64,000 bases of DNA from Amycolatopsis orientalis DSM 43388 (GCF_000411975.1 NZ_ASXG01000072.1:1-64000); one strand, 5' to 3'. Positions 19,788 to 28,803 are shown, counted from the first letter of the stretch. Numbers and translations: made by a program. The notes: generated by a model from the sequence alone, not told the origin.

Positions 19788-20228
19788 TCAGAACCCTGCG
19801 ATGTCCGCCCGTGCGATCACTTTGGTGATCCTCGCCCGGACGAGGGATTCTTCCGGGACCGCGTTGCGCTTGCCGTAGGCCGGGCCGTTCTCCTCGCCCA
19901 TGTACCGCGCGCCGAGCCGGGTGGCCCACTCCAGCATTTCGTCGAGGTCGTGGTGCAGTTCCGCTTCTGCGGTGAACTGGACGTAGGAGAACGGCGGCCG
20001 CTGGTCGTCGACGGCGAGCGAGAGCCGCGGGTCGCGGCGCAGGGCCTTGCCTTTGAGCGTGTCGGTGCCGGTGGTGAAGATCAGTTCGTCGCCGTTCGGG
20101 CCCTCGTTCAGCAAGAACCACACGGGCGTGACGACCGGGGCGCCGTTGGCCCGCACGATCCCCAGCATCCCGGTCCGCGTGCCCTCGCTCGCGAACTTCC
20201 ACCACTCCGCCCTGGCCATCTCCCGCAT
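19788..20228 (-). CDS. PPOX-class F420-dependent oxidoreductase-like protein
   Basis: A 146-residue split-barrel flavin/F420-binding protein of the pyridoxamine-phosphate-oxidase-like superfamily, similar to actinobacterial F420-dependent reductases such as the Rv3369 type. Visible are GMLGIVRANGAPVVTPVWFL (barrel strands), LIFTTGTDTLKGKALRRDPR and LSLAVDDQRPPFSYVQFTAEAEL, which carry the cofactor-binding basic residues. The substrate is unknown. ATG 20228 is preferred over GTG 20237 because the minus strand has TAGCGT (20241-20236) followed by seven bases and this ATG, a leaderless arrangement. It diverges from the SMC operon. Confidence 0.85.
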   Translation of the reverse strand: MREMARAEWWKFASEGTRTGMLGIVRANGAPVVTPVWFLLNEGPNGDELIFTTGTDTLKGKALRRDPRLSLAVDDQRPPFSYVQFTAEAELHHDLDEMLEWATRLGARYMGEENGPAYGKRNAVPEESLVRARITKVIARADIAGF

Positions 20229-20235
20229 GCCGGCC

Positions 20236-20291
20236 ACGCTAGCCGTCCGCGTGTGCGGGCGCTCGGCCGGGCCGACTAGCCTGACCTGCTG
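20236..20291. promoter_or_regulatory. Divergent leaderless promoters
   Basis: Minus strand: TAGCGT (20241-20236), seven bases, then ATG 20228 of the F420-type gene. Plus strand: TAGCCT (20277-20282), eight bases, then GTG 20291 of the SMC operon. Neither start has a Shine-Dalgarno sequence. The two starts are only 62 bp apart, so the promoters are packed back to back. Confidence 0.5.
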
Positions 20292-21769
20292 TGCGATACG
20301 ACGAGATGGGCGCCGCGGGGCTCGCCGACGAGGGGCTGACCCGTCGGCTGAAGGCGCTCGCCTGCACCGCGCCGTTGCACGACCTCGACGCGCGCAAGGC
20401 GAAGCTCGACTGGGCCGACGCCACGGTGTACCAGATGGCCGAGATCGCGCTGCACACGATCGACCAGGTCACCATCGCGATGGACTTCGACACCGGGGCC
20501 GGGCACGACCAGGTGATCGACCGGCTGCTGCCCTTCATCTCGCTGCAGGCGCCGTCGCGGACGCCGGAAGAGCACGTGCGCGTGGCCAAGTGGGTGCTGG
20601 ACAACCTGATCAACGTCGGCACCACCGACCGCGGCTTCCGGCGCGTGTACGGCTCGCTCGGCCCCGGCGGCTACCAGCGCCGCCAGTTCGACTTCAAGCT
20701 GCTCGTCGAACTCGCCGCCCCGGACGGCGAGGTGTACCTGCGCGCCACCGACGAGGCGATCAACGTGCTGGTCGGCGCGCTGGACACGGACGTCGAATCA
20801 GCGCAGATCGCGGCCGAGGTGAAGCTGGAGAACCTGATCAACCGCGGCCGCCTCGCCGACGCGAAGCTCGCCGCGGAGCAGGCGCGCTACCGCACCGTGC
20901 AGTACGGCGAGACGCTGCGCGCGAAGCTCGACGCGACCCGCCGCGACGTGCGCGCGGTCGACTGGGAACAGGAGGTGCCGGAGCTGATCGAATCGGCGCT
21001 CGGGCACATCGAGTCCCGGTTCCGAGCGGAGAACGCGATCCTGAAGAACATCACCACCGCGCGCGACGAATCCGAGGACCCCGACCACAAGCGCCGCGCG
21101 GCCGAGCTGGTCGACATCGTCGCCGACTGCATCCGGCGGCACACCCGGCTCCAGTCGCGGCTGGCCGACGCCGGTGCGGTCTTCCGCGCCGAACAGGACC
21201 GCCAGCAGTTCTCCGGACCGCCGCAGCGCGCCACTATCGACCTGTTCGGCCAGCTCCTGATGCCGACGCTCGGGATGCCGCTCGCCGACGCCACCGCGCC
21301 CGCGGAGCACTTCTTCCACGCCGTCGCCGGGATCGCGACGCCGGTCGTGCCGTCGCTGTCCTCGCTCGTGTCGCTGCTGCTGCGGCCCGCCCCGGAGCGC
21401 GACCAGCTGGTCGGCGAGGTGCCGGAACCGGAGCTGGTGCCCGCCGAGGCGACCGACCGGTTCGGCGACGACGTGTGGCGGCTCGCCGACGAACTGCTCG
21501 ACCTGCCCGACGTGCCGCGCCGGCTGTCCGGGCTGCTGGAGGACGCGCGCCGATCCGGGCAGCCGAACCTGGCGTCCCTGGTCGCGCTGCGTGCCCTGCA
21601 CGCTTACAGTCCCGAGGTCGGCGCGGCGCGCCGGCAGGGGGAACGCCACGTGCTGCTCGCCGTCGACGACGGCACTCTGCTCGACGACCCGGAGTTCGGC
21701 GGGGCCGACCTGCTGCTGTCCACCGCGGAGGTCGAACGAGCGGACGACGAGACCGAGGAGGTCGCCTGA
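20291..21769 (+). CDS. MksF/JetA-like subunit of an SMC operon (putative kleisin)
   Basis: A 492-residue, largely helical soluble protein. I do not recognise a named family with certainty. It is the first gene in a F-E-B order (about 490, 270 and 1490 residues) like mukFEB, mksFEB and jetABC, which makes a kleisin role the best guess. Residues about 1-120 include paired helices (KAKLDWADATVYQMAEIALH, then TIDQVTIAMDF), followed by a strand-turn motif YQRRQFDFKLLVEL and a long helical middle (about 150-290) with the charged stretch RFRAENAILKNITTARDES. The C-terminal 30 residues are acidic. GTG 20291 is taken as a leaderless start. The stop overlaps the next start (TGATG). Confidence 0.6.
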   Translation: MRYDEMGAAGLADEGLTRRLKALACTAPLHDLDARKAKLDWADATVYQMAEIALHTIDQVTIAMDFDTGAGHDQVIDRLLPFISLQAPSRTPEEHVRVAKWVLDNLINVGTTDRGFRRVYGSLGPGGYQRRQFDFKLLVELAAPDGEVYLRATDEAINVLVGALDTDVESAQIAAEVKLENLINRGRLADAKLAAEQARYRTVQYGETLRAKLDATRRDVRAVDWEQEVPELIESALGHIESRFRAENAILKNITTARDESEDPDHKRRAAELVDIVADCIRRHTRLQSRLADAGAVFRAEQDRQQFSGPPQRATIDLFGQLLMPTLGMPLADATAPAEHFFHAVAGIATPVVPSLSSLVSLLLRPAPERDQLVGEVPEPELVPAEATDRFGDDVWRLADELLDLPDVPRRLSGLLEDARRSGQPNLASLVALRALHAYSPEVGAARRQGERHVLLAVDDGTLLDDPEFGGADLLLSTAEVERADDETEEVA

Positions 21770-22572
21770 TGCCGGTGACGCACACGAGCGTCGACGCCGA
21801 GGCCGCCGCGCGCCTCGTCGCGTTCGGGATGCGCCCGAAGCAGCTCCCCGCCCGCGACGTCGTGTACGGCGAGCTGGTGCGCCGTTACAGCGAGGACAAC
21901 GCGTTCAAGGCGCTCACGCACGCGGTCGCGTCCGGGCTCGGGCTGATGGTGCTCGAGGTGACCCAGCAGGCCGGATGCGTGCTCGCGGCCACCGACGAGT
22001 CCGTCTTCGAGATCAAGATGGACAGCTACGCGCGGCAAGCCAAGATCCGCGAGCGGCGCGAGACGGAAAAGGTGCTGCACGGCCTGATCCACCTCGCGAC
22101 GGCCGCGCTCGGCTATCCGCGCCCGGACGACCTGGCCAACGACACCTACATCGGCCGCGTCAGCGTCGAGCAGGTAGACGCGATGGTCCGCGAAGCGGCG
22201 CGCGTGCTCGACGAGCGGGCGCAGCTGGCCGAGGCGAACAACGACCCGCTGGCCGACGCGCCGGAGCTGGAGCAGGCGTGGCGCGCGTACGCTCGTCGTC
22301 CGGCCGCGGCGGCGACGAAGGACGGCCGGATGGCGGCGGACACCACGCGCGGCATGGTGTCGCGCGCGCTGCGATTCCTTGCCGACCAAGGCTTTTTGGT
22401 GCCGGTGAGCGACGAACAGGGCGGCACTTACCGCACGACGCCGCGGTATCAGATCCAGGTGCGCGAGCTGGCCGCGGACGCCGCGTTCGACGATCTGCTC
22501 GCGCTCGACGTCGTCGCGGTCGCCGGACCGGGGGGAACGCTGCGCGCGACGGCCTCGGACACGCTGCAGTAA
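21769..22572 (+). CDS. MksE/JetB-like subunit of an SMC operon
   Basis: A 267-residue protein encoded between the putative kleisin and the SMC-like ATPase, the place of MukE/MksE/JetB. It is helix-rich, with a C-terminal segment resembling a winged helix: GMVSRALRFLADQGFLVPVS followed by TYRTTPRYQIQVRELA, which reads as a recognition helix and wing. The middle has KIRERRETEKVLHGLIHLAT. The function is inferred from gene order and size, not from a recognised domain. ATG 21769 overlaps the previous stop, with GAGGAGG just upstream, so the subunits are probably made in fixed ratio. Confidence 0.6.
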   Translation: MPVTHTSVDAEAAARLVAFGMRPKQLPARDVVYGELVRRYSEDNAFKALTHAVASGLGLMVLEVTQQAGCVLAATDESVFEIKMDSYARQAKIRERRETEKVLHGLIHLATAALGYPRPDDLANDTYIGRVSVEQVDAMVREAARVLDERAQLAEANNDPLADAPELEQAWRAYARRPAAAATKDGRMAADTTRGMVSRALRFLADQGFLVPVSDEQGGTYRTTPRYQIQVRELAADAAFDDLLALDVVAVAGPGGTLRATASDTLQ

Positions 22573-22584
22573 GAGGGGAAACGG

Positions 22585-25500
22585 ATGTACGAGCTTTCGC
22601 GGGTCCGCCTGCATTCGGTGGGCCCGGCGGGCGCCCGGTACCAGGACGTGGTACTGGACTTCAGCGGCGTCGGGGCGACGATCACCGCGCCGAAGCAGGA
22701 CGCGCTGTTCTCCGCGGGCATCCACGCCGGCGGACCGGTGCGCCGCCCGTCTCCGGCGAGCGTGCTGTTCCTGGAGAACGGCGGCGGCAAGTCCGTGCTG
22801 ATCAAGCTGATCTTCTCGGTGATGCTGCCCGGGCGGCGCCAGGTCGTCGGCACCACCAGCACGAAGGTGCTGGAGAAGTTCGTGACGGCCAAGGACGTCG
22901 CGCACGTGGTGCTGGAATGGCTGCACGTCGAGACCGGCCAGCGGGTGATCACCGGCAAGGTGTCGGAGTGGCGCGGGCACGTGACGTCCGCGGACTCGGA
23001 GAACCTCGTCGACTCCTGGTACTGCTTCCGCCCGACCGCCGAGCTCGGCCTCGATTCGCTGCCGCTGACCGAGGACGGCCGGCTGCTCACCATGTCCGGG
23101 TTCCACGACCGGATCGCGAGCGCGGCGATGGCCGAACCGGAGCTGGAGCTGTTCTGGACGCGCCGGCACCACGAGTGGACCGGACGGCTCGACCAGCTCG
23201 GCCTGGACACCGAACTGTTCCGCTACCAGCGCGCGATGAACGCGGGCGAGGGCGAGGCCGCCGACGCGTTCCAGTTCTCCACCGACGAAGCGTTCGTGGA
23301 GTTCCTGCTGCGCGCGGTGCTGTCCGAGGACGAGCCGAAGGACCTCGCCGAGGTCGTGTCGACGTATGCGAACAACCTCGCGCAGCGCGGCGATCTGATG
23401 GCGGAGAAGGAATTCGTCGAAGGCGCGCTGGAACTGCTCGGTCCGCTGGCCGAGGAGGAAAGCGTGGCCGCGGCTTCGCGGCGGATCGCCGAATCCGCGC
23501 GGGAGGACCTCAGCAAGCTGGCCGGGCGGATCCACGCGCGCGACGAGCTGGAGAACGCGCGGTTGTCGGGGCTGGAAGAGCACGTCGAGGAGGTGCGGAC
23601 CGCGGAAAAGCTCGCCGAGGGCGACCATCGGCGGCTGACCGCGGGCGTCACCGAGCTGCGGCGGCTGGTCGCGGTGCTGCGGCTGGAAGAAGCGCAGCTC
23701 GAACGCGAGCGCGTCGACGGCGAGCTGGCCGAGGCGAAGACGCAGGCCGAAGCGTGGCGCGAGACCGCGACTGTGCTGAACCGGTTGAACGCGGCGCGCA
23801 AGGCGAAAGACCTGCGTGAGCTGGTCGGAAACCGCGAGGAGAAGGCGAAACCGGCGTTGGCCGCGCGGGACGCGGCGGCGGTCGCGCTGGGGCGTGGTTT
23901 GCTCGCGCTGGCGCGGGATGCGCAGCGGCAAGCGGACAAGGCCGAGGCGCACGCGGACGCGTTGCGTGCCGAGGCGGAAAAGGCGCAAACCGAGCGGGAC
24001 GAGGCGGCGAACCTGGCTGCTGGCCGTCGAGCCGAGGCACGCGGGTTGTCGTCGCGGATCGCCGAACTGCGCGAGGAAATCTCCGAGTCCGTCCGAAGCG
24101 GACTGTTGCCGTCCGGAGCGGACGTGGCGGAAGCGGCCCGGGCGGCGCGGGCGGAAGCCGAGGCCGCGGCGGCGGAATCCGTTCGCCGGGAACAGGAACT
24201 CGACCGGGTCGGCGAGGATCTGCAAGCGGCGCAGCGCTCGGTGAACGAGGCGCACCAGCTCGCCGGGTCCACTCAGGACCGTCTCGTGCGCGCGGCCGAA
24301 GACCTCGAACGCGCGCACCGGCGGACCGACGCGCTGGCCGCGGAACCGCGGTTGATGGAGCTGCTCGGCGCGGACGACGTCAAGCTCGAGAGCGACCTTC
24401 CGGTGCTGCTGCAGCGATTGCGTGACGCGAGCGCGGCGGTCGAGAAGGAACAGACCGCGCTGCGGATGGAGGAGCAGGCCGACGAGCGGGCGCTGGCCGC
24501 GCTCGGGTCGGGCGGGCTGCTGCCGCCGCCGGAGGACGTGCAGGCCGCGCTGGACGCGTTGGAACAGGCCGGAATCACCGCGTGGTCGGGCTGGCGGTAT
24601 CTGTCCAAACTGGACTCCGTGCGGCGCGCCGAAGTGCTGGAGCGGATGCCGCAGCTCGTCGCCGGAGTGCTGCTGAACGACGCGGCGCAGGTGAAGCGGG
24701 CGCGGGAGGTGCTGGAGTCTTCGCGGCTGCTGCCGAGTGCGGTCGTCGCGGTCGGGACCACGGACGCGTTCCAGACGGCGGATGTTCCGGCCGCGGCAGG
24801 CGTCGAGTTCCTGGTGCCGCCGAACCCGGCGATGTACGACGAGGAAGCCGCCGACACCGAGCGGGAAGCCGTGGCGCAGCGGCACGCGGAACGGCAGCGC
24901 CGGCTGGAACAGCTGTCGGAGTCGCTCGCCGCCGATGGCGCACTGACCTGGAAGCTCACGACCTGGCGCGAGGACTATCCGGCCGGTGCGATCGGGACGC
25001 TCGCCGAGCAGGCCGAAAGCGCTCGCGTCGCCCGGGAGACCGCGCAGACCGCGCTCGCGCAGGCCGAAGCGGAATTCGCCCGGTTGAGCGAAAAAGCCGC
25101 TGCGCTGCGCGAGCGTGTTCCGGCGTTGCGGACCGCGGCCGCCGAAGCCGAGGAGAAGGCGCGCCGGCTCGGTGAACTCGCCACGAGGGCGGCGCGCGTC
25201 GCGGAGTGGACCGAAGAGGTCGAGCGGGCCACGGAAATCGCGGAACGCGCGGAGACGTCGGCGGCTGAGGCGTCGGCCCGGGCGGCGCGGTTGCGGGAGC
25301 AGGCGGCGGAGGAGCAGCGGACCGCTGACGGACACCGTCGCACCGTCACCACCGCGCGGTCCGAGCTGGCTGAGGTGCCGGGTGCGGCCGAGCTGCCGGA
25401 GGACGTCGAAGCGCCTTCGGAACCGGTGGACGCGTTGCGGCGCACCTTCGCGTCGGCTTCGGAGGCGTACGCGAAGGTCGAGGTCGGCAGCGATCTCCGC

Positions 25501-27057
25501 GCCGAGCTGGAGCAGGCTGAATCCGCCGAAGCCGCGGCGTCGTCCGCCTTGGAAGCGCTGGACGAAGAGGTCCGGGTGCGCGCGGCGGCGCTGCTGGAGA
25601 CGCCCGACGGATCGGACGCTTCCACCCGGGCGGCGGCGCTGGCGCGGGCGCGGCGGGTTGTCGACGCGCTGGAGGAAGAACGCACCGAGGCGATCGGTCT
25701 GGTGTCGACGCGGCGGGCCGAGCTGGACGTGCTGCCCCTGCAGACCGGCGTCGCCTCTCCGGCCGAGCGGCCGCGCGACATCGAGCACGGCCTCGAACTG
25801 ATCGACGCGGCCTCGCTGGAAGTGTCCGCGGCGGCCCGGAAATGGGAGGAGCTGCAGGAACGCCGAGCCGCCGCGGAAGCGACGCTCGACGCGGCGAAGG
25901 CTTCGGCGTCCGGCTTCGGATTGCTGTCGGAATCGTTGGCGCACTTGCGTTCGGAGGAGCCCGCGGAGCCCTACGACGGCGACGTCGAGTCCGCGCGGAC
26001 CCGGTACAACCAGCTCAACACCGTCCTGAACGACGCGCAGGCGGCAGCCGATTCCGGCGATCGCCGGGTGCGCGCCGCGGCGGACCAGCTGGCGCAGTAC
26101 GCGACCGAAAAACGCTTCGAAAAACTCAGCACACCGGTACGGCAGCAGGTGATTTCCGTGAAGCGGGACCAGCTTCCCGCGCATGCGGCGGAATGGAGCG
26201 AGGCGCTGCGCCCCCGGCTGCGGACGCTCACCGACGACCTCGCGCAGATCGACCGGCACCGCGGCGGCATCATCACGCGGCTGCAGGGCATGGTCGAAGG
26301 CGCGTTGCGCACCCTGCGGTCGGCGCAGCGGGTGTCGCGGCTGCCGGACGGGCTCGGCGACTGGTCCGGCCAGGAGTTCCTGCGGATCCGGTTCACCGAG
26401 CTGGAAGACCATGTGCTGGCGGAAAAACTGGGCGAGGTCGTCGACGAGGCAGCCGCGGGCAAGACCGCCGACGGCCGCGACGTGAAGCGCGACGGCCTGT
26501 CGCTGGTGCTGCGCGGGGTGCACGTCGCCGCGCCCAAGGGGTACCGGGTCGACATGCTCAAACCGGACTCCGTGCTGCGCACCGAACGCCAGCGGGTGTC
26601 GGAAATCCGCGACGTGTTCTCCGGCGGCCAGCAGCTGACCGCGGCGATCATCCTGTACTGCACGCTCGCCGCGCTGCGCGCCAACAACCGGGGCAAGGCG
26701 CGGAACCGGCATTCGGGCGTGCTGTTCCTGGACAACCCGATCGGCCGCGCTTCCGCCGGATACCTGCTGGAACTGCAGCGGGCCGTGGCGGAGGCGCTGG
26801 GCGTGCAGCTGATCTACACGACGGGCCTCTTCGACGCGGGCGCGCTGGCGGAATTCCCGCTGATCGTGCGGCTGCGCAACGACGCGGACCTGCGGGCCGG
26901 GCGGAAGTACCTGTCGGTGGACGCGACGATCCGGAACTCCCTCGACGACCTCGGGGACCCCGACGGGGTGGCCCGGCTTTCGGCGACGCGGATGTTCAGC
27001 CGCACAACGTCTTCCCCGTCGGCGGAGTTTCCTTCGGAGGAGGAGCAACCGGCCTGA
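22585..27057 (+). CDS. SMC/MukB-like coiled-coil ATPase
   Basis: A 1490-residue ATPase with the layout of SMC/Rad50/MukB proteins. An N-terminal head half has the Walker A motif FLENGGGKSVLIKL (Lys69). Coiled coil 1 spans about 270-640. A central globular, hinge-like domain lies at about 650-760 (AGITAWSGWRYLSKLDSVRR and VLLNDAAQVKRAREVLESSR). Coiled coil 2 spans about 765-1230. The C-terminal head half has the ABC signature DVFSGGQQLTAAIILYCTLA (about 1343) and Walker B VLFLDNPIGRAS (about 1379), followed by LIYTTGLFD. The second Walker B acid is Asn rather than Glu. It is larger than E. coli MukB (about 1486) or similar, and larger than most MksB proteins. ATG 22585 has AGAGGGG upstream. 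Chromosome organisation or plasmid/phage defence are the likely roles. Confidence 0.8.
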   Translation: MYELSRVRLHSVGPAGARYQDVVLDFSGVGATITAPKQDALFSAGIHAGGPVRRPSPASVLFLENGGGKSVLIKLIFSVMLPGRRQVVGTTSTKVLEKFVTAKDVAHVVLEWLHVETGQRVITGKVSEWRGHVTSADSENLVDSWYCFRPTAELGLDSLPLTEDGRLLTMSGFHDRIASAAMAEPELELFWTRRHHEWTGRLDQLGLDTELFRYQRAMNAGEGEAADAFQFSTDEAFVEFLLRAVLSEDEPKDLAEVVSTYANNLAQRGDLMAEKEFVEGALELLGPLAEEESVAAASRRIAESAREDLSKLAGRIHARDELENARLSGLEEHVEEVRTAEKLAEGDHRRLTAGVTELRRLVAVLRLEEAQLERERVDGELAEAKTQAEAWRETATVLNRLNAARKAKDLRELVGNREEKAKPALAARDAAAVALGRGLLALARDAQRQADKAEAHADALRAEAEKAQTERDEAANLAAGRRAEARGLSSRIAELREEISESVRSGLLPSGADVAEAARAARAEAEAAAAESVRREQELDRVGEDLQAAQRSVNEAHQLAGSTQDRLVRAAEDLERAHRRTDALAAEPRLMELLGADDVKLESDLPVLLQRLRDASAAVEKEQTALRMEEQADERALAALGSGGLLPPPEDVQAALDALEQAGITAWSGWRYLSKLDSVRRAEVLERMPQLVAGVLLNDAAQVKRAREVLESSRLLPSAVVAVGTTDAFQTADVPAAAGVEFLVPPNPAMYDEEAADTEREAVAQRHAERQRRLEQLSESLAADGALTWKLTTWREDYPAGAIGTLAEQAESARVARETAQTALAQAEAEFARLSEKAAALRERVPALRTAAAEAEEKARRLGELATRAARVAEWTEEVERATEIAERAETSAAEASARAARLREQAAEEQRTADGHRRTVTTARSELAEVPGAAELPEDVEAPSEPVDALRRTFASASEAYAKVEVGSDLRAELEQAESAEAAASSALEALDEEVRVRAAALLETPDGSDASTRAAALARARRVVDALEEERTEAIGLVSTRRAELDVLPLQTGVASPAERPRDIEHGLELIDAASLEVSAAARKWEELQERRAAAEATLDAAKASASGFGLLSESLAHLRSEEPAEPYDGDVESARTRYNQLNTVLNDAQAAADSGDRRVRAAADQLAQYATEKRFEKLSTPVRQQVISVKRDQLPAHAAEWSEALRPRLRTLTDDLAQIDRHRGGIITRLQGMVEGALRTLRSAQRVSRLPDGLGDWSGQEFLRIRFTELEDHVLAEKLGEVVDEAAAGKTADGRDVKRDGLSLVLRGVHVAAPKGYRVDMLKPDSVLRTERQRVSEIRDVFSGGQQLTAAIILYCTLAALRANNRGKARNRHSGVLFLDNPIGRASAGYLLELQRAVAEALGVQLIYTTGLFDAGALAEFPLIVRLRNDADLRAGRKYLSVDATIRNSLDDLGDPDGVARLSATRMFSRTTSSPSAEFPSEEEQPA

Positions 27058-27118
27058 TCGTGGGGTGCTCCGTGAGTCCACAGTGGACAGACTGCTCTTT
27101 CCGGCAGGCATTGCGGCC

Positions 27119-27234
27119 GGGAGTCGCCTCGAACCTTTGGCGCGGCAGGGAGCCACTTCGAACCTTTGGCGTGCCCGGGAGTCACCTAGAACCTTTGGCG
27201 TGCCCGGGAGTCACCTAGAACCTTTGGCGTGCCC
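27119..27234. repeat. Four 29-bp tandem repeats
   Basis: Units start at 27119, 27148, 27177 and 27206, exactly 29 bp apart. The last two are identical; the first two differ at a few positions. The core GAACCTTTGGCG is invariant. A partial fifth unit follows at 27235. There are no spacers, so this is not a CRISPR array. It lies 62 bp beyond the SMC-like gene. Confidence 0.85.
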
Positions 27235-27400
27235 GGCGGTCCTAGGCTAGGCGCGGCAAGGGCATCCGCTGTTCGACGCACCGGTGGGACCCGGCCCGCC
27301 TCGTCGTCGCCGCATCTTCCGCCGAGGCGCGTTGCCGGGCCGGTCGCCTCGGCCTTCCCGCGCTGGTCCTGGTCACGATCTGCTGCACTGGCCTTGCTCC

Positions 27401-27444
27401 GCCGCCCCGGTCGCCGCTTCCGCGGCCAGGCGGCTTTTTGTTTT
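27401..27444 (+). terminator. GC stem followed by U-tract
   Basis: GCCGCC (27401-27406) pairs with GGCGGC (27429-27434), with further GC pairing inside, followed directly by TTTTTGTTTT. This is the best intrinsic-terminator candidate downstream of the SMC operon, although it is about 345 bp after the stop codon. The 410 bp between the two genes otherwise hold only the 29-bp repeats. Confidence 0.5.
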
Positions 27445-27491
27445 CCAAGCTTCTGACCAGCGCAGATGAGTTTTTTGTCGGACCTGCCTGG

Positions 27492-27505
27492 TAAGAATCG
27501 GGTCG
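27492..27505 (+). promoter_or_regulatory. -10 box of the winged-helix gene
   Basis: TAAGAAT at 27492-27498, six bases, then GTG 27505: a leaderless arrangement. ATG 27511 follows two codons later. Confidence 0.4.
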
Positions 27506-28803
27506 TGAAGATGACCCTCGCCCAACGCCGGGCCCGCCTCGGCGTCCGCCACCGCCTAGCGGCCCGGGCGACGACCGTCGAGGAAGCAGTCGACGGCGTC
27601 GTCGCGCTGCACGCCACCGATCCCGCTTCGGTGTACCTGTCCGCGTGGGCCCGCGTGCACGCGATGTCGGTCGCCGACGTCGAGGACGCGCTGTACACCC
27701 GACGCACCCTCCTGCGCATCCTCGGCATGCGGCGCACGGTTTTCGTCACCGACCTCGCCACGGCTGGTTTGGTGCAGGCCGCGTGTTCGTACGACATCGC
27801 CGCCCGCCAACGACGTCTGCTGGAAAAGCAGCTGGGCACTCAGGGACATCCGGAGAACGTGCCGCGTCCCGGCGAATGGCTGGACGAGGTGATGGCGAGC
27901 GTCGAAAAAGCCTTGCGCGCCAGAGGCTCGGCAACCGCCCAGCAGCTGGCGGACGACGAACCGCGCCTGCGTCAGCAACTGGTGATGGCGAAGGGAAAGC
28001 CGTACGAGTCGACGGGCAACGTCACCAGCCGGGTGCTGTTCCAGCTGGCCGCGGAAGGCCGCATCGTGCGAGGCCGCCCGCGGGGGAGTTGGCAGAGCAC
28101 GCAGTACCACTGGTCCCCGCTGACTGATTGGCTGGCTGGGCAAGCGGGTCGCTCCGAGCGCAGAGCCACTGGGCAGTCAGGTCGCGTTGCCTCTGGCGCT
28201 GCTGAACAGCCGAACCACTCGGCCCCCGGCACTCTCCCCGGACCCAGCCGTCCCGGCACCTTCGCCTGGCCCGGACTCTCCGAGGACGAAGCCCGAGCCG
28301 CGCTGGCGCGGAGATGGCTATACGCCTTCGGCCCGGCTCCAGTCACCGACCTCCGCTGGTGGACCGGCTGGACGGCAGTCCAGACGAAAAAGGCACTGAC
28401 CGCCATCGCCCCCGCCGAGGTCGACCTGGACGGCGAACCGGCCCTCGCCCTGCCCGACGACCTGGCCCCCGTCGCCGCGCCCGAGCCGTGGATCGCCCTG
28501 CTCCCTGCCCTGGACCCGACCGCCATGGGCTGGCAGTCCCGGGACTGGTACGTCGGCTCGCACCGCTCCGCGCTGTTCGACCGCAGCGGCAACATCGGCC
28601 CGACAGTCTGGAGCGACGGCCGGATCGTCGGAGCCTGGGGCCACCGCCCGTCCGGAGAAGTCGCGGTCCGCCTGCTGGAGGACATCGGTTCCGAGAAAGC
28701 CGCCGCAGTGGACGCCGAGGCGGCCAGGCTGAGCGAATGGCTGGGGGAGGCGCGAGTAGTGCCGAAGTTCCGGACCCCGGCGGAGAAGGAGCTGGCCGGA
28801 TAG
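27505..28803 (+). CDS. YcaQ/AlkZ-like winged-helix DNA-binding protein
   Basis: A 432-residue member of the HTH_42 family, which includes the interstrand-crosslink DNA glycosylases AlkZ and YcaQ. The N-terminus has RRARLGVRHRLAARA, then VVALHATDPASVYLSAWAR, where His-x-x-Asp occupies the place of the catalytic Gln-x-Asp/Gln motif of AlkZ-like enzymes. Later winged-helix parts include TSRVLFQLAAEGRIVRGRP and the C-terminal LLPALDPTAMGWQSRDWYVG and NIGPTVWSDGRIVGAW. A low-complexity linker of about 35 residues lies near 220-255. Glycosylase activity is possible but not proven. It is 410 bp downstream of the SMC operon, with its own promoter, so a functional link is only positional. Confidence 0.8.
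   Translation: MKMTLAQRRARLGVRHRLAARATTVEEAVDGVVALHATDPASVYLSAWARVHAMSVADVEDALYTRRTLLRILGMRRTVFVTDLATAGLVQAACSYDIAARQRRLLEKQLGTQGHPENVPRPGEWLDEVMASVEKALRARGSATAQQLADDEPRLRQQLVMAKGKPYESTGNVTSRVLFQLAAEGRIVRGRPRGSWQSTQYHWSPLTDWLAGQAGRSERRATGQSGRVASGAAEQPNHSAPGTLPGPSRPGTFAWPGLSEDEARAALARRWLYAFGPAPVTDLRWWTGWTAVQTKKALTAIAPAEVDLDGEPALALPDDLAPVAAPEPWIALLPALDPTAMGWQSRDWYVGSHRSALFDRSGNIGPTVWSDGRIVGAWGHRPSGEVAVRLLEDIGSEKAAAVDAEAARLSEWLGEARVVPKFRTPAEKELAG

Noticed and set aside
20291..27057. Calling the operon a Wadjet (JetABCD) defence system
   Set aside because: No JetD-type gene is adjacent, the ATPase N-terminus differs from the JetC pattern I know, and the first two proteins are not recognisably JetA/JetB.
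21604..27156. A very long (1850-codon) minus-strand open frame opposite the SMC operon
   Set aside because: It is antisense to three genes with clear motifs, ribosome sites and stop-start overlaps. Its translation is Arg/Gly/Val-rich without known motifs, as expected from high-GC third-position bias.
27119..27234. CRISPR array
   Set aside because: The 29-bp units are contiguous with no unique spacers, and there are no cas genes.
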